In this document: piece by piece, positions 22,934-32,317 of the stretch
How the letters are laid out: each line of letters starts with the position of its first letter
How positions within the stretch are numbered: position 1 is the stretch's first letter
Source of the DNA: Fibrobacter sp.
GTDB lineage: Bacteria > Fibrobacterota > Fibrobacteria > Fibrobacterales > Fibrobacteraceae
Length of the DNA: 64,000 nt
NCBI GenBank assembly: GCA_017649565.1
Contig: JAGCGO010000019.1
Coordinates: forward strand, 78,488-142,487
Direction: 5' to 3'
Translations under genes and position numbers: made by a program
Notes under the pieces: generated by a model
Told to the model about the DNA's origin: nothing
Database searches by the model: none
What the model saw: the letters and a program-made list of their open reading frames with translations, nothing else

Positions 22934-23683
22934 ATGCCCCCTATTCTTTCTATACAGAACCTGCGTCGCGACTTCAAAATGGGCGAAGAGACCGTCCATG
23001 CGCTCCGAGGCGTCTCTTTTGACATATATAAAGGTGAATTTGTAACCATTATGGGGGCAAGCGGCTCCGGGAAGTCCACCATGCTGAACATTCTCGGCTG
23101 TATGGACCGTCCGACCGATGGACACTATATATTGGATGGAGAACACACCGAAAAGCTGAAAAGGGACGCCCTGGCCCGTATCCGGAGCCAGAAAATCGGC
23201 TTTGTTTTCCAAAGTTACAACCTCCTGAACCGTACCACGGCCATCGAGAACGTGGAACTGCCGCTCCTGTACAATTCCAAGGTTTCCTCTGCCGAAAGGC
23301 ACCGCCGGGCCGTCAAAGCCCTCGAGATGGTAGGCCTCGAAAGCCGCATGAACCACCTGCCGAACCAGCTTTCGGGCGGTCAGCAGCAGAGAGTCGCCAT
23401 TGCCCGGGCCCTGGTAAACGACCCCGTCATCATCCTCGCCGACGAAGCGACCGGAAACCTCGACACGCGCACAAGCTACGAAATCATGATGATTTTCCAG
23501 GAACTCAACAGGCAGGGGAAAACCATCGCCTTCGTGACTCACGAACCCGACATCGCGACTTTCAGCGGGCGCACCATTACGCTACGCGACGGGCTCCTGA
23601 AAAAAGACGTCGTGAACGAGAACATCCAGGACGCCAAGGCCGCATTCGAAGCCCTGCCCCCACCGGAGGAATTCGAGGAATGA
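22934..23683 (+). CDS. ABC transporter ATP-binding protein, MacB/LolD type
   Basis: 249 aa. Walker A GASGSGKST, Q-loop FVFQSYNLLNR, signature LSGGQQQRVAIARAL, Walker B VIILADEATGNLD, H-loop FVTHEPD. This is the LolD/MacB/FtsE class, which energises mechanotransmission permeases rather than classical import. The permease at 23745 follows 61 bp downstream, separated only by a 7-bp-period tract. No MacA-like adaptor is adjacent. AAGGAA lies about 12 bp before the ATG. Confidence 0.9.
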   Translation: MPPILSIQNLRRDFKMGEETVHALRGVSFDIYKGEFVTIMGASGSGKSTMLNILGCMDRPTDGHYILDGEHTEKLKRDALARIRSQKIGFVFQSYNLLNRTTAIENVELPLLYNSKVSSAERHRRAVKALEMVGLESRMNHLPNQLSGGQQQRVAIARALVNDPVIILADEATGNLDTRTSYEIMMIFQELNRQGKTIAFVTHEPDIATFSGRTITLRDGLLKKDVVNENIQDAKAAFEALPPPEEFEE

Positions 23684-23690
23684 GACGAGA

Positions 23691-23739
23691 GGCTCCTAAC
23701 CACTAACCACTTCCTACTTCCTACTTCTAACTTCCTACC
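23691..23739. repeat. Degenerate 7-bp-period tract
   Basis: Units ggctcct, aaccact, aaccact, tcctact, tcctact, tctaact, tcctacc fill the gap between the two ABC genes in strict register. Confidence 0.65.
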
Positions 23740-23744
23740 CCCCC

Positions 23745-24950
23745 ATGTCCCCTATTACCCTTATCAAGATTTCCCTCAAGGCCCTGCTCCGCAACCGCAT
23801 GCGCACCTTCCTCTCGGTGCTCGGCATCGTCATCGGTGTCGCAGCCGTCATCACCATGGTCGCCATGGGCGAAGGATCCAAGAAATCCATCAAGGAACAG
23901 ATGACCGCGATGGGCACGAACGCCATCATCATCATGCCGAACCGCGACCGCCGCGGCGGCGTGCAGATGGAATCCTCCGAGATGCTCGAAGAAGCAGACG
24001 TCATCGCCATCCAGGAACAGGCGACCTATATTAACGGCGTTTCACCGATGATGACCGTGAGCGGGCAGGCCATCGTCGGCAACAACAACTCCCCCACGTC
24101 CCTGAGCGGCGTCTCGTCGGACTACCTCAAGATACGCAACTACGAAATCGAGGACGGCGTGATGTTCGACGACGAGGCCGACCGCATGGCAAAAGTCTGC
24201 GTCATCGGGCAGACCGTCGTGAAAAACCTCTTCCCCGACGTAGACCCCATCGGAAAGACCATCCGCTACAAGAGCATCCCCCTCAAGGTCATCGGCACCC
24301 TGAAAACGAAAGGTTCCGGCGATTTCGGCCAGGATCAGGACGACGTCATCTTCACGCCGTACCAGACCGTAATGAAACGCTTCTCGGCAACGACAAACAT
24401 CCGCCAAATCTATGCGAATTCCATCGGTGAAGGCTATGCCGAGAAGGCGACCGAAGAAATTATGGGAATTTTGAAGGAACGCCGCAGCTGGACCAAACCC
24501 ACCGACCCCTTCCGCGTCTTTACGCAGGAAGAAATGATCCAGATGGTCACGAGCACCTCCGACCTGCTCTCGCTCGTGCTGACCGCAATTGCCGGAATCA
24601 GCCTGTTCGTGGGCGGTATCGGCATCATGAACATTATGTACGTTTCCGTTACCGAACGCACCAAGGAAATCGGGCTACGCATGGCTATCGGCGCCCGCGG
24701 GCGCGACATTTTGCTCCAGTTCCTGTTCGAATCCGTCATCATCAGCCTGCTCGGCGGTGCCATCGGCATTGCGCTGGGCATCGCAGCTTCCGAAATCGTG
24801 AAAAGGTTCATGAACTGGCCCATGAGCGTCTCCATCACGAGCGTCATCGTGAGTTTTGGCGTATGCTTTGCCACCGGAGTATTCTTCGGCTGGTACCCCG
24901 CCCGCAAGGCTAGCCGCCTGGACCCGATAGAAGCGCTCCGCTTTGAATAG
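23745..24950 (+). CDS. MacB-like ABC permease
   Basis: 401 aa, with the fold order of MacB-type permeases: first membrane helix (about 15-40, FLSVLGIVIGVAAVITMVAMG), a periplasmic MacB_PCD domain (about 45-245), then three membrane helices in the FtsX domain (about 270-300, 320-350, 360-390). Typical motifs are GTNAIIIMP, GGIGIMNIMYVSVTERTKEIG and YPARKASRLDPIEALRFE at the C-terminus. It exports a substrate from periplasm or inner membrane; without a MacA-type partner here the cargo cannot be guessed. Pairs with the ATPase at 22934. Confidence 0.9.
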   Translation: MSPITLIKISLKALLRNRMRTFLSVLGIVIGVAAVITMVAMGEGSKKSIKEQMTAMGTNAIIIMPNRDRRGGVQMESSEMLEEADVIAIQEQATYINGVSPMMTVSGQAIVGNNNSPTSLSGVSSDYLKIRNYEIEDGVMFDDEADRMAKVCVIGQTVVKNLFPDVDPIGKTIRYKSIPLKVIGTLKTKGSGDFGQDQDDVIFTPYQTVMKRFSATTNIRQIYANSIGEGYAEKATEEIMGILKERRSWTKPTDPFRVFTQEEMIQMVTSTSDLLSLVLTAIAGISLFVGGIGIMNIMYVSVTERTKEIGLRMAIGARGRDILLQFLFESVIISLLGGAIGIALGIAASEIVKRFMNWPMSVSITSVIVSFGVCFATGVFFGWYPARKASRLDPIEALRFE

Positions 24951-24995
24951 CCACAAGGTGGCGTGACTAGGCTCACACAATTGGGGCCCACATTT

Positions 24996-25024
24996 TTGCA
25001 GAATAAAGTAAATAGTGTTATATT
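24996..25024 (+). promoter_or_regulatory. Sigma-70 promoter of the GH9 gene
   Basis: TTGCAG (24996-25001), 17 bp, TATATT (25019-25024); GGAGG follows at 25038-25042, five bases before the ATG. Confidence 0.65.
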
Positions 25025-25047
25025 ATCTTCTATAGCCGGAGGATGAT

Positions 25048-28000
25048 ATGCACCTATACAAAAAAGGCGCCCTAGCTGCCATTTCCACATTAGCGGCCCT
25101 TGCAGCCACTGCAGCATTCGCTGCCACAACCCCTTACGACCTGATCCGCCCCACCTGGCCGTTAAGTTGGGACTCGACAGTCTTTAACGACTTCGACACC
25201 ACGGTAACCAAGAAAATCGGCGTTCTGAACATCGACAAGACTCCGGCAAGTTTCAAGGCGGGAGCGCTGATGCCCGACACCTTGGACCAGGCCTACCTGG
25301 ACGCCATCAACAGCAAGATTTCGCCTATCCGCGTGAACCAGGCGGGCTATCTCAAGAGCGACAAGGAACGCCAGTTCTATTTTGTCGGTTCCAAGGCAAC
25401 TGAATTCGAAGTGGTCGATGCCGACGGCAAGTCGCTTTCCACCAAAGTGACCGGGACATTTACCGCTAGCGAAACCAATGTGGTAACCGAATGGACCATT
25501 GTCGCCGGTACAGACGAAGCGACAGCCGACCAAAAAAGATACTCGGTGAATTTCTCAGGACCTTCCGGCAAAATTTTTGTGGGAAACATTCCCCAGTCCG
25601 TACCTACCGACAAGCGCCTGCGCATCAAGGTCGGCGAAGAAATCTCCAGCACCTTTATTGTAAGTGATGACGTCTACACCATGGCAAAGGACGCTTCGCT
25701 CAAGTTCTTCGGCATCCAGCGCAGCGGCAACTCGCAGTCCTGGTTCCACGGTCCCAGCCACGTAAAAGACGGAAGCGGTTCCGTAGTCAACAATATAACG
25801 GACAAAGACGTATCCAACGTAATTTCACCAAAGGCGGGAGACCTGCAGGGCGGCTGGTACGACTGCGGCGACCACCTAAAGGAATCCCAGACGCAGGCAT
25901 TTGCCTTCATGGCTCTTGCCGTGATGTCCGCCTCGAACCCCACCAAGGACGTTGACCACTACGCATACAACCAGGCCGAATTCGTGAAAACGGACGGCGT
26001 GCCGGACATGCTGCGCGAAGCCAAGCACGGTGCCGACTTCTTCTTGAGGGCGTTCCGCGTGGCCAAGGGCGTCGTTGACAACATGCCTGTTTCTATCGGA
26101 AGATTTGGAGCAGACCACGGCTGGTGGGGACGTCCGGAAACCCAGGATTACGTTACTCAGGAACGTCGTGGAGGGCCCGCTGAGCGCGACATCCGACTGG
26201 GCGAACTAGGTTCCAACGTCTCCGCGGAAATCGCGGCAGGCCTTGCCATCCTGGGCAAGAACTACGCCCAGTACGACTCGGCTTATGCGGACAGCTGCCT
26301 CATGGTCGCCAAAAAGATGTACGAATTCGCCAAGAACCTTAAGCTTGGCAAAGGCAAATACGACGGCGACAAGAGCTACGTCAACAACACCAGTGCGGAC
26401 GGATGGGGTTCCGACGCCTATCCTGCTGGCAACGACGCTTCACACGACGACCTGGCCGTCGCGGCGATTGCGCTCCATTACGCCACTTACGAGACAACCA
26501 AAAAAATGGACTATCTGAACGATGCCGCAGAAGACACCACGATAGGTGTCGAGCAGCAGCCGGGCCTCGGATTCTTCAAAGGCGGCTGGATGGCATTGAA
26601 GCGCGAAGGCATGTACAAGTCCTCCAGAACCACAGGCTGGGCCAATAGCCATACATATGCCCTGTACGCCTTTTACAAAATGCTCCTGAAGGATTCTACA
26701 ACCGCCGCCAAATATGGAATTTCCGATAAAGCCCGCATTAACTATATCGAGAATACCGTCAGTGCCATGGCAATCAACTTGGCATATATAGGCGACAACG
26801 GGACTTCAACAATCGAACTTCCCGCAGGAGCCTCAACATTCTCGTTTGACGACACTTGGTACACAACACACAATCCATCGCCTTGGACGTACAACAATTA
26901 TCTAATAGGCAACATATTCGACGTCTTCGCCTATGCAGACATTGCGAAGGATATCGAGAAGCAAGGGGACGCACTCCCCAACATAGCGAAGGCAAGCCTA
27001 AAGACAAGCGAAATGTTCCAGTTCGGCATCAACGAACTGAATTACCTGTTCGGCGTGAACCCGTGGGATGTCTCTCTTGTATATGGCGTTGGCGACAAGA
27101 ACGACGCGCATCCCCATCATAGGGCAGCAAACCCCGAAGGAAGAATGACTCCCGGACAAGCATACAATTACGTTTGTCCCACCGGAAGCCTCTGGGCCGG
27201 GCATGAGCCCAAAGATACCAGCATCATCGACAATGGCGAAAGCATGGACTGGCAACATTATAATACTTCAGAACCATGCCTTTACGCTTCGGCGCTCCTC
27301 ACATCGGTCCTCACCATTGCAAGCAACGGCGGCAGCGACTACTACGAAAAGAAGTGCGACAACTGCAAAACGGACACACCCACGCCTTTTGGCGAAGACA
27401 GCGTATATGCGGCGGCCTACCGTTACGAATTTATCGACTTGGAATCATTCAACGTTCTCATCTATAACGGCACCCTCGAAGAACTGGACAGCGTTACAGC
27501 CTACATCTACTTCGAAGCCACCGATGAAGACGTTGATTCCTGCAAAATTTTATTCGATGTGGACATTTGCCAAGTCCGAGATATTGCGGGATTCAGCAAG
27601 ATATGTCCCGATGATACAACATTACGAGTTGCTTTCAGAAATAGCGTCGGCACAAGGCTGGACGAAACCTACGACAAGAAAAAGAAGACATATACCTGGG
27701 TGAAAGAGATTCCTATCGGAAAAATCGACGTTGGAAACAAAATCCGGCTGGACATTTCCACTTCATCCGGCATAAAAGGCAACGGAAAGTGCGAGACGCT
27801 CAGAGAACCCACCAAAATCAAGGTCCGTGACGGCTGGAGTTTCACCAGCCACGTCGAAACTAACGACGCCCCCGCCTACGCTGGCGCTCCCGAATGGGAG
27901 AAGGACCAGGGAGACTACCAGGAACCTCCCAAGGATCCCTACATTGTCATCCGCAGCAAGGGCCAACTCCTGTGGGGTTACGGGCCGGGCAACACCACCG

Positions 28001-28266
28001 ACGACCGCGTAGGCTTCGTGAACGTGGTTGGCGCAGGCAAGGCACACATGCAGGTCAGCGGCAACAGGCTCTTTGTCCAGGCAACTGCGCAGGGGACAAA
28101 GACCGTAAAGCTTTTCGACATGCTCGGCAACCAGCTGATGGAAAAGACCTTTGACGGGTCGTACGCCGAAATAAGTCTTGCAAAACTGTCCCACCGTGGA
28201 ACCATGGTTGCAAAGCTCTCCTCTAACGGCAAGTCACTTGCAACCCAGACATTCAAAGTGAAGTAA
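25048..28266 (+). CDS. Secreted GH9 endoglucanase with N-terminal Ig-like domain and sorting-like C-terminus
   Basis: 1072 aa. Signal peptide 1-25 (AAFA). A CelD_N-type Ig-like domain (about 90-205) starts with SPIRVNQAGYLKSDKE. The GH9 catalytic (alpha/alpha)6 domain spans about 215-770. GGWYDCGDH contains the catalytic-base Asp pair D272/D275, the His signature is in GDKNDAHPHHRAA (near 690), and the acid is E742 in NTSEPCLYASA. A beta-sandwich region (about 785-960) with Cys pairs follows; it could bind carbohydrate but I cannot assign a CBM family. The C-terminal module has the core KLFDMLGNQLMEK. The enzyme cleaves beta-1,4-glucan outside the cell. Confidence 0.93.
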   Translation: MHLYKKGALAAISTLAALAATAAFAATTPYDLIRPTWPLSWDSTVFNDFDTTVTKKIGVLNIDKTPASFKAGALMPDTLDQAYLDAINSKISPIRVNQAGYLKSDKERQFYFVGSKATEFEVVDADGKSLSTKVTGTFTASETNVVTEWTIVAGTDEATADQKRYSVNFSGPSGKIFVGNIPQSVPTDKRLRIKVGEEISSTFIVSDDVYTMAKDASLKFFGIQRSGNSQSWFHGPSHVKDGSGSVVNNITDKDVSNVISPKAGDLQGGWYDCGDHLKESQTQAFAFMALAVMSASNPTKDVDHYAYNQAEFVKTDGVPDMLREAKHGADFFLRAFRVAKGVVDNMPVSIGRFGADHGWWGRPETQDYVTQERRGGPAERDIRLGELGSNVSAEIAAGLAILGKNYAQYDSAYADSCLMVAKKMYEFAKNLKLGKGKYDGDKSYVNNTSADGWGSDAYPAGNDASHDDLAVAAIALHYATYETTKKMDYLNDAAEDTTIGVEQQPGLGFFKGGWMALKREGMYKSSRTTGWANSHTYALYAFYKMLLKDSTTAAKYGISDKARINYIENTVSAMAINLAYIGDNGTSTIELPAGASTFSFDDTWYTTHNPSPWTYNNYLIGNIFDVFAYADIAKDIEKQGDALPNIAKASLKTSEMFQFGINELNYLFGVNPWDVSLVYGVGDKNDAHPHHRAANPEGRMTPGQAYNYVCPTGSLWAGHEPKDTSIIDNGESMDWQHYNTSEPCLYASALLTSVLTIASNGGSDYYEKKCDNCKTDTPTPFGEDSVYAAAYRYEFIDLESFNVLIYNGTLEELDSVTAYIYFEATDEDVDSCKILFDVDICQVRDIAGFSKICPDDTTLRVAFRNSVGTRLDETYDKKKKTYTWVKEIPIGKIDVGNKIRLDISTSSGIKGNGKCETLREPTKIKVRDGWSFTSHVETNDAPAYAGAPEWEKDQGDYQEPPKDPYIVIRSKGQLLWGYGPGNTTDDRVGFVNVVGAGKAHMQVSGNRLFVQATAQGTKTVKLFDMLGNQLMEKTFDGSYAEISLAKLSHRGTMVAKLSSNGKSLATQTFKVK

Positions 28267-28270
28267 AAAT

Positions 28271-28900
28271 ATGGATCTGCTTGAATTTTTAAAACCGATG
28301 CCGGTCGTGGGCATTCTCCGCGACATTCCCCAAGGCGCCGAAGAGGACTGCGTAAAGACAGCAGTCCAATGCGGCCTCAAGGCCATCGAGGTCACCATGA
28401 ATACGGCGAATGCCGCAGCAATCATCGCCTCGCTCAAGGCCGCCGCCAGGCCCTACGAAATTACCGTAGGTGCCGGTACCGTCCGCCACGGGCACGACCT
28501 GGAAAAGGCGCTCGCCGCCGGAGCGGAATTCATTGTCACGCCGAACACGCGTAACGAGATTATCCGACTTTCCTGCACTGCGGGCGTCCCCATCATCCCG
28601 GGAGCCCTCACCCCGACCGAAGTGCAGAAGGCGTTCGACCTCGGCGCCACAGCCGTGAAGATTTTCCCGGTGAACTGCGTGGGCGGTCCCGAATACATCA
28701 AAGCGCTGCGCGGCCCGTTCCGCGACATCCCGCTGATGGCCTGCGGCGGCGTGAATTCGGAAAACGCCCAATCCTATTTCAAGGCCGGAGCGAACCTGGT
28801 CTCGTTCGGGGCAAGCATATTCGACCCGAAACTGATGACGGCAGGCGATTGGAAAACCATTGCAGAAAAGCTAAACAAACTGCTTGATGCAATAAAGTAA
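28271..28900 (+). CDS. eda: 2-keto-3-deoxy-6-phosphogluconate (KDPG/KHG) aldolase
   Basis: 209 aa, full length for the class I KDPG aldolase. The Schiff-base lysine is K130 in AVKIFPV, and the catalytic Glu is in IEVTMNT. GAGTVRHGHDLEKAL and VTPNTRNEIIR are family blocks. It splits KDPG (or 4-hydroxy-2-oxoglutarate) to pyruvate and glyceraldehyde-3-phosphate in uronate or Entner-Doudoroff catabolism. It begins 4 bp after the GH9 stop, with AAGT upstream, so it may be read through from the GH9 transcript; no kinase or dehydratase partner is adjacent. Confidence 0.9.
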   Translation: MDLLEFLKPMPVVGILRDIPQGAEEDCVKTAVQCGLKAIEVTMNTANAAAIIASLKAAARPYEITVGAGTVRHGHDLEKALAAGAEFIVTPNTRNEIIRLSCTAGVPIIPGALTPTEVQKAFDLGATAVKIFPVNCVGGPEYIKALRGPFRDIPLMACGGVNSENAQSYFKAGANLVSFGASIFDPKLMTAGDWKTIAEKLNKLLDAIK

Positions 28901-28916
28901 TCCAGACAAATATAAA

Positions 28917-28936
28917 TGGCGGGCTCAAGCCCGCCA
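28917..28936. terminator. Possible bidirectional terminator between eda and the GGDEF gene
   Basis: TGGCGGGCT-ca-AGCCCGCCA hairpin in the convergent gap; flanking A/T runs are short, so termination strength is uncertain. Confidence 0.5.
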
Positions 28937-28962
28937 TAATTGTTCCTGTATTCCCGAGGATC

Positions 28963-29832
28963 CTATTTCCGACCTGCGTGCATCTGCTTCTTGCACTCGT
29001 ACATGGAAGCATCCGCACTGTGCAGCATGTCGTCCATGTCCTTGTAGTCATCGGAGGAATGAGCCACACCGTACGCGAAGGTTACGGACTGGTCCACGAT
29101 GGTAATGCCCGCAACAGCCTTCTGCATGCGTTCCGCGCAGGTCAGGGCCCCCTGCCTGTCGGTATCGGGGCAAAGCACCATGAACTCGTCGCCACCCATA
29201 CGGAACAGCACGTCGGAGTCGCGCAAAAGCTTCTTGACAACGCCTACCACGCTACGCAGCAGCAGGTCGCCGGCCTGGTGACCGTACTTGTCGTTGACCA
29301 GCTTGAGTCCGTTCAGGTCGAAGTACACCAGCGAGAACGTCGTCCCGTAACGCTTGCTGCGGGAGAACCATTCCCTGAGCGTGTACATGGCATGACGGCG
29401 GTTGTAGCACTTCGTCAAGTCGTCGGTCAGCGAGATGTCGCGCAGGAATCTGAGCGTTCTCGACAGGCGGATATGCACGTTGACGCGTGCGAGCAATATA
29501 TCGGCGATAGCGGACTTGCTGATGAAATCCGAAGCCCCGGAATGGAAGCCCTTCGTCACGCTGTCGGAATCCTCGCGGCTCGTGAGGAAGATAATCGGAA
29601 GATCGTCCAGGGCGTACATCTGCCGGATACGCAGACACACCTCGAACCCGTTTAAGCTCGGCATATTGATGTCAAGCAGGATAAGGTCCACCCTTTCATG
29701 TTCAAGTCGTTCAAGAGCCTCTTCGCCGGACGTGCAGGTCACGACACTGTAGCCGACATGCGACAAAAGCTCGCTGGTTTTGTCCAGCATTTCGACATTG
29801 TCGTCGACAATTAGAATTCTTTCCTCAACCAT
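28963..29832 (-). CDS. Response regulator with GGDEF diguanylate cyclase domain (PleD-like)
   Basis: 289 aa from ATG 29832, chosen because GAGGGAAAC precedes it and the receiver domain then starts as MVEERILIVDDN; the frame opens further to 29868. REC domain (1-125): acidic pocket DDN, phospho-acceptor D54 in LLDINMPSL, FLTSREDSD with Thr/Ser switch and Lys in FISKS. GGDEF domain (about 130-289): RMGGDEFMVLC with an RDSD inhibitory I-site five residues before it. It should make c-di-GMP when phosphorylated and be product-inhibited. No histidine kinase is adjacent. Confidence 0.92.
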   Translation of the reverse strand: MVEERILIVDDNVEMLDKTSELLSHVGYSVVTCTSGEEALERLEHERVDLILLDINMPSLNGFEVCLRIRQMYALDDLPIIFLTSREDSDSVTKGFHSGASDFISKSAIADILLARVNVHIRLSRTLRFLRDISLTDDLTKCYNRRHAMYTLREWFSRSKRYGTTFSLVYFDLNGLKLVNDKYGHQAGDLLLRSVVGVVKKLLRDSDVLFRMGGDEFMVLCPDTDRQGALTCAERMQKAVAGITIVDQSVTFAYGVAHSSDDYKDMDDMLHSADASMYECKKQMHAGRK

Positions 29833-30012
29833 GTTTCCCTCGCTGCGGAACACTACGAAACGCACCACAGCACATCTAATCTAATATTCTTTTGAAAAAA
29901 AAGACACCCCTGCGCAAAAGGAAATCTAGATACTCTTTTTTTTCGCCAAAAAAAGCCGTTTTTCCCATATAATGTAACATCTTTATAACAAACGTTGCTC
30001 TTACTGGGACCT

Positions 30013-30831
30013 CTAGAGGAATTCCAGCCGAGGAACTTCGGGCACCACGCCGCGGCGGAAAGCATACTCGAAAAACAACTTTAGCGACTCCTTGCGCTGA
30101 TCCGTGAACCGGTAGTCCAACGCATTGTAGTATTCGTCCACTACAGGCCGCGGGAGGTTCACCGGGTACCGGGCCAACCAGCGGTCAAGTGCGGCGGTCT
30201 TGTCGTCGCGGAACTTCGCGATGCTCTTCTGAGTCAATTCCATATAACGTTCCACGACCGGCCGGGTTTCTAGGCCGAGCGCCGACTTGGAAATGACCCA
30301 CGCCCCGAACACGAACGGCACACCCTGCCAGGCCTGCCACAGCGTACCGAGGTCGTAACTGAAAACAAATCGATGCCGTTCGTTTTCCTCGAGTGCCTGG
30401 TCGCCAATCAGGAGACAGGCATCATCTTCCGGAATAACGGGGCCGCCATAGGCATAGACCGGCTTCAACGAGAACCGGTCTTCCAGGAGGATCCGTAACA
30501 GGGTAACGGAGGTTTCGCTCTGAGCCGTCATGCGGATGGACCTTCCGGAAAGATCCTCGATGGGAAACCTCGAGAAAAGCTTTACCGAACGGACTTCGAA
30601 ACCGCAGGACGTGCAAAGGTCCGGCGAAAGGACGAACGCCCCGGGCTTCTGCGCGAACGTGATGGACGACGACGGGGACAGGTGGATGCGGCCTTCCTTG
30701 AGTCCCGCACAATGGGCGCTGGGCGGCCCGTCCACAAAATCGACGCCGGGCACACCGGCACCTTCTCTCAAAAAGTCATGAAAGAACGGCGCACAGACCA
30801 AAAAAGGAATTCGACCAACACAAATGTTCAT
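30013..30831 (-). CDS. mqnA: Chorismate dehydratase, futalosine menaquinone pathway
   Basis: 272 aa, matching the MqnA/MqnD periplasmic-binding-like fold. Visible blocks are the N-terminal VGRIPFLVCAPFFHDF, LSPSSSITFAQ, DLCTSCG, and IRMTAQSETSVTLLRI in the ligand cleft. LIGDQALEE, SYDLGTLWQAWQGVPFVFGAW and a C-terminal YYNALDYRFT also fit. The enzyme dehydrates chorismate to 3-enolpyruvylbenzoate, the first step of menaquinone synthesis by the futalosine route. Menaquinone would feed the fumarate reductase of a succinate producer. MqnA versus MqnD is decided mostly from the overall pattern; MqnA is more likely. No other mqn gene is in the window. Confidence 0.8.
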   Translation of the reverse strand: MNICVGRIPFLVCAPFFHDFLREGAGVPGVDFVDGPPSAHCAGLKEGRIHLSPSSSITFAQKPGAFVLSPDLCTSCGFEVRSVKLFSRFPIEDLSGRSIRMTAQSETSVTLLRILLEDRFSLKPVYAYGGPVIPEDDACLLIGDQALEENERHRFVFSYDLGTLWQAWQGVPFVFGAWVISKSALGLETRPVVERYMELTQKSIAKFRDDKTAALDRWLARYPVNLPRPVVDEYYNALDYRFTDQRKESLKLFFEYAFRRGVVPEVPRLEFL

Positions 30832-30910
30832 GCAAAAAAATTAATTTTTCTTCGCTAGCCTAATAAGGCAATCCACTGAACAAACGATTAAAGATAGTGA
30901 TTAAGGTATA

Positions 30911-31201
30911 ATGGCTGTATTTCACGTTAAGAAAACCTCCGTTGGGGATGACCAAACGAGTCTGGTGTTCAAGGGAAAAATCGTCGAAGGGCCTATTAGC
31001 AAGGGCATGACGCTCGAAATTCCCGTGACCCAGGAAGCCGTCATCAAAATGGAAATTTTCAATGTCGTCCAGTTCGAAAAGCAGAAGGACGAAGACAAGA
31101 AAGTCGGGCTCGTCGTTGATTTCCGCGACCTCCCCGACGACATGGAAGTCATCATGGGACTGAACATCGCCGACGAAGACCTGACGGTCATCGGCGAATA
31201 A
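30911..31201 (+). CDS. Small conserved-looking protein of unknown function (96 aa)
   Basis: No family recognised. The sequence is acidic and beta-rich: a pattern of alternating hydrophobics, with FKGKIVEGPISKGMTLEIP reminiscent of the OB/translation-factor domain-2 barrel, then VVQFEKQKDEDKKVGLVVDF and a C-terminal EDLTVIGE. No signal peptide or membrane span. It is followed 21 bp later by the GH5 gene, so the two probably share a transcript. Confidence 0.6.
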   Translation: MAVFHVKKTSVGDDQTSLVFKGKIVEGPISKGMTLEIPVTQEAVIKMEIFNVVQFEKQKDEDKKVGLVVDFRDLPDDMEVIMGLNIADEDLTVIGE

Positions 31202-31222
31202 AAAAATCGGGAAAGGGATGTT

Positions 31223-32296
31223 ATGAAAAGAGAACGACTGCGCGGAGTGAATTTGGGCGGCTGGTTCAGCCAGGTAGACTGTATCGAAGAAAAGGACCCG
31301 GCTGGGTTCCCCGGAATTCTTGAACACATACGCACGTTCCTCTCTCCCGACGACTTCAAGCGAATCCGCGAGGCGGGGTTCAACCACGTGCGCTTGCCCG
31401 TGGACTACTTTAACCTGTTCGAAACAGACAGTCTCAAGCCCAAGGACGAATTTTTTGTACTGCTGGACAAGGCGCTCAAGGACATCCAGGCAGCGGACCT
31501 CGATGTCATCCTCGACCTGCACAAGTGCCCCGGCCACGACTTCCACCTGGGATCGTACCAGGAGCAGCCCTTCTTTGTGGACCCAAAGGCCCGCGAAGGC
31601 GCCTGCAAGGTATGGGCGTACATGGCCGAACGCTACAGCAACCAGCCGCGCGTGATGATGGAGCTCCTGAACGAGCCCGCCGGTACCGACTCCAAGGTTT
31701 GGGACAAGGTAAAAGACGAACTTTTCTGGACCATCCGCAAGCATGCGCCCAGGAACACCATCGTGGTGGGCAGCAACAAGTGGAACAGCGCCCGTGAATT
31801 CCAGTACCTGACCCCGCTCGACGACGACAACGCCATCTACAGTTTCCACACCTACACCCCGGTGACATTCACGCACCAGGGCGCCGCCTGGATTAGCGAC
31901 CCGTTCTTCAAGATCGAACGTCCCTGGCCCGGCGACTATGCCGCACCCGAACAGGGCGGCACCACGCGACTGGACGTAGAATACGGCAAGTGGGACAAAG
32001 CGAGATTGCAGGCAAGCATCCAGAACGCGCTAGACTTCCGCGCCAAATACGACCTGCCTGTCGCCTGCAACGAATTCGGCGTATACGTACAGGTCCCGCG
32101 CAAGTACCAAATCGCCTGGATGAAGGACTTCCTCGACATCCTGCGCGAAGCCGACGTGGGCTACAGCTACTGGAACTACAAGAACCTCGACTTCGGCATC
32201 GTCTCCAAGGGAGAGTCGCTGCACAACAGCCTGCCGCAATACGACAATCCGGATAGACTCGACAGCGAAATGCTGGAGATGCTGGCGAGAGGCTAG
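31223..32296 (+). CDS. GH5 glycoside hydrolase without signal peptide
   Basis: 357 aa, close to a bare GH5 catalytic domain. Blocks in order: RGVNLGGWFSQ, NHVRLPVDYFN, VILDLHKCPGHDF, MELLNEPAG with acid/base E151, YSFHTYTPVTFTHQG, CNEFGVY with nucleophile E284, and YSYWNYKNLDFG. The start (MKRERLRGVNLGG) leaves no room for a signal peptide, and GGGATG lies before the ATG. An intracellular enzyme would act on imported cello- or manno-oligosaccharides, or it leaves by a non-classical route. Endo-beta-1,4-glucanase is the likeliest activity, but mannanase or exo-glucosidase cannot be excluded. Neighbour upstream: the 96-aa unknown. Confidence 0.9.
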   Translation: MKRERLRGVNLGGWFSQVDCIEEKDPAGFPGILEHIRTFLSPDDFKRIREAGFNHVRLPVDYFNLFETDSLKPKDEFFVLLDKALKDIQAADLDVILDLHKCPGHDFHLGSYQEQPFFVDPKAREGACKVWAYMAERYSNQPRVMMELLNEPAGTDSKVWDKVKDELFWTIRKHAPRNTIVVGSNKWNSAREFQYLTPLDDDNAIYSFHTYTPVTFTHQGAAWISDPFFKIERPWPGDYAAPEQGGTTRLDVEYGKWDKARLQASIQNALDFRAKYDLPVACNEFGVYVQVPRKYQIAWMKDFLDILREADVGYSYWNYKNLDFGIVSKGESLHNSLPQYDNPDRLDSEMLEMLARG

Positions 32297-32317
32297 ACGA
32301 GAGAACGCTCGCAAGCG

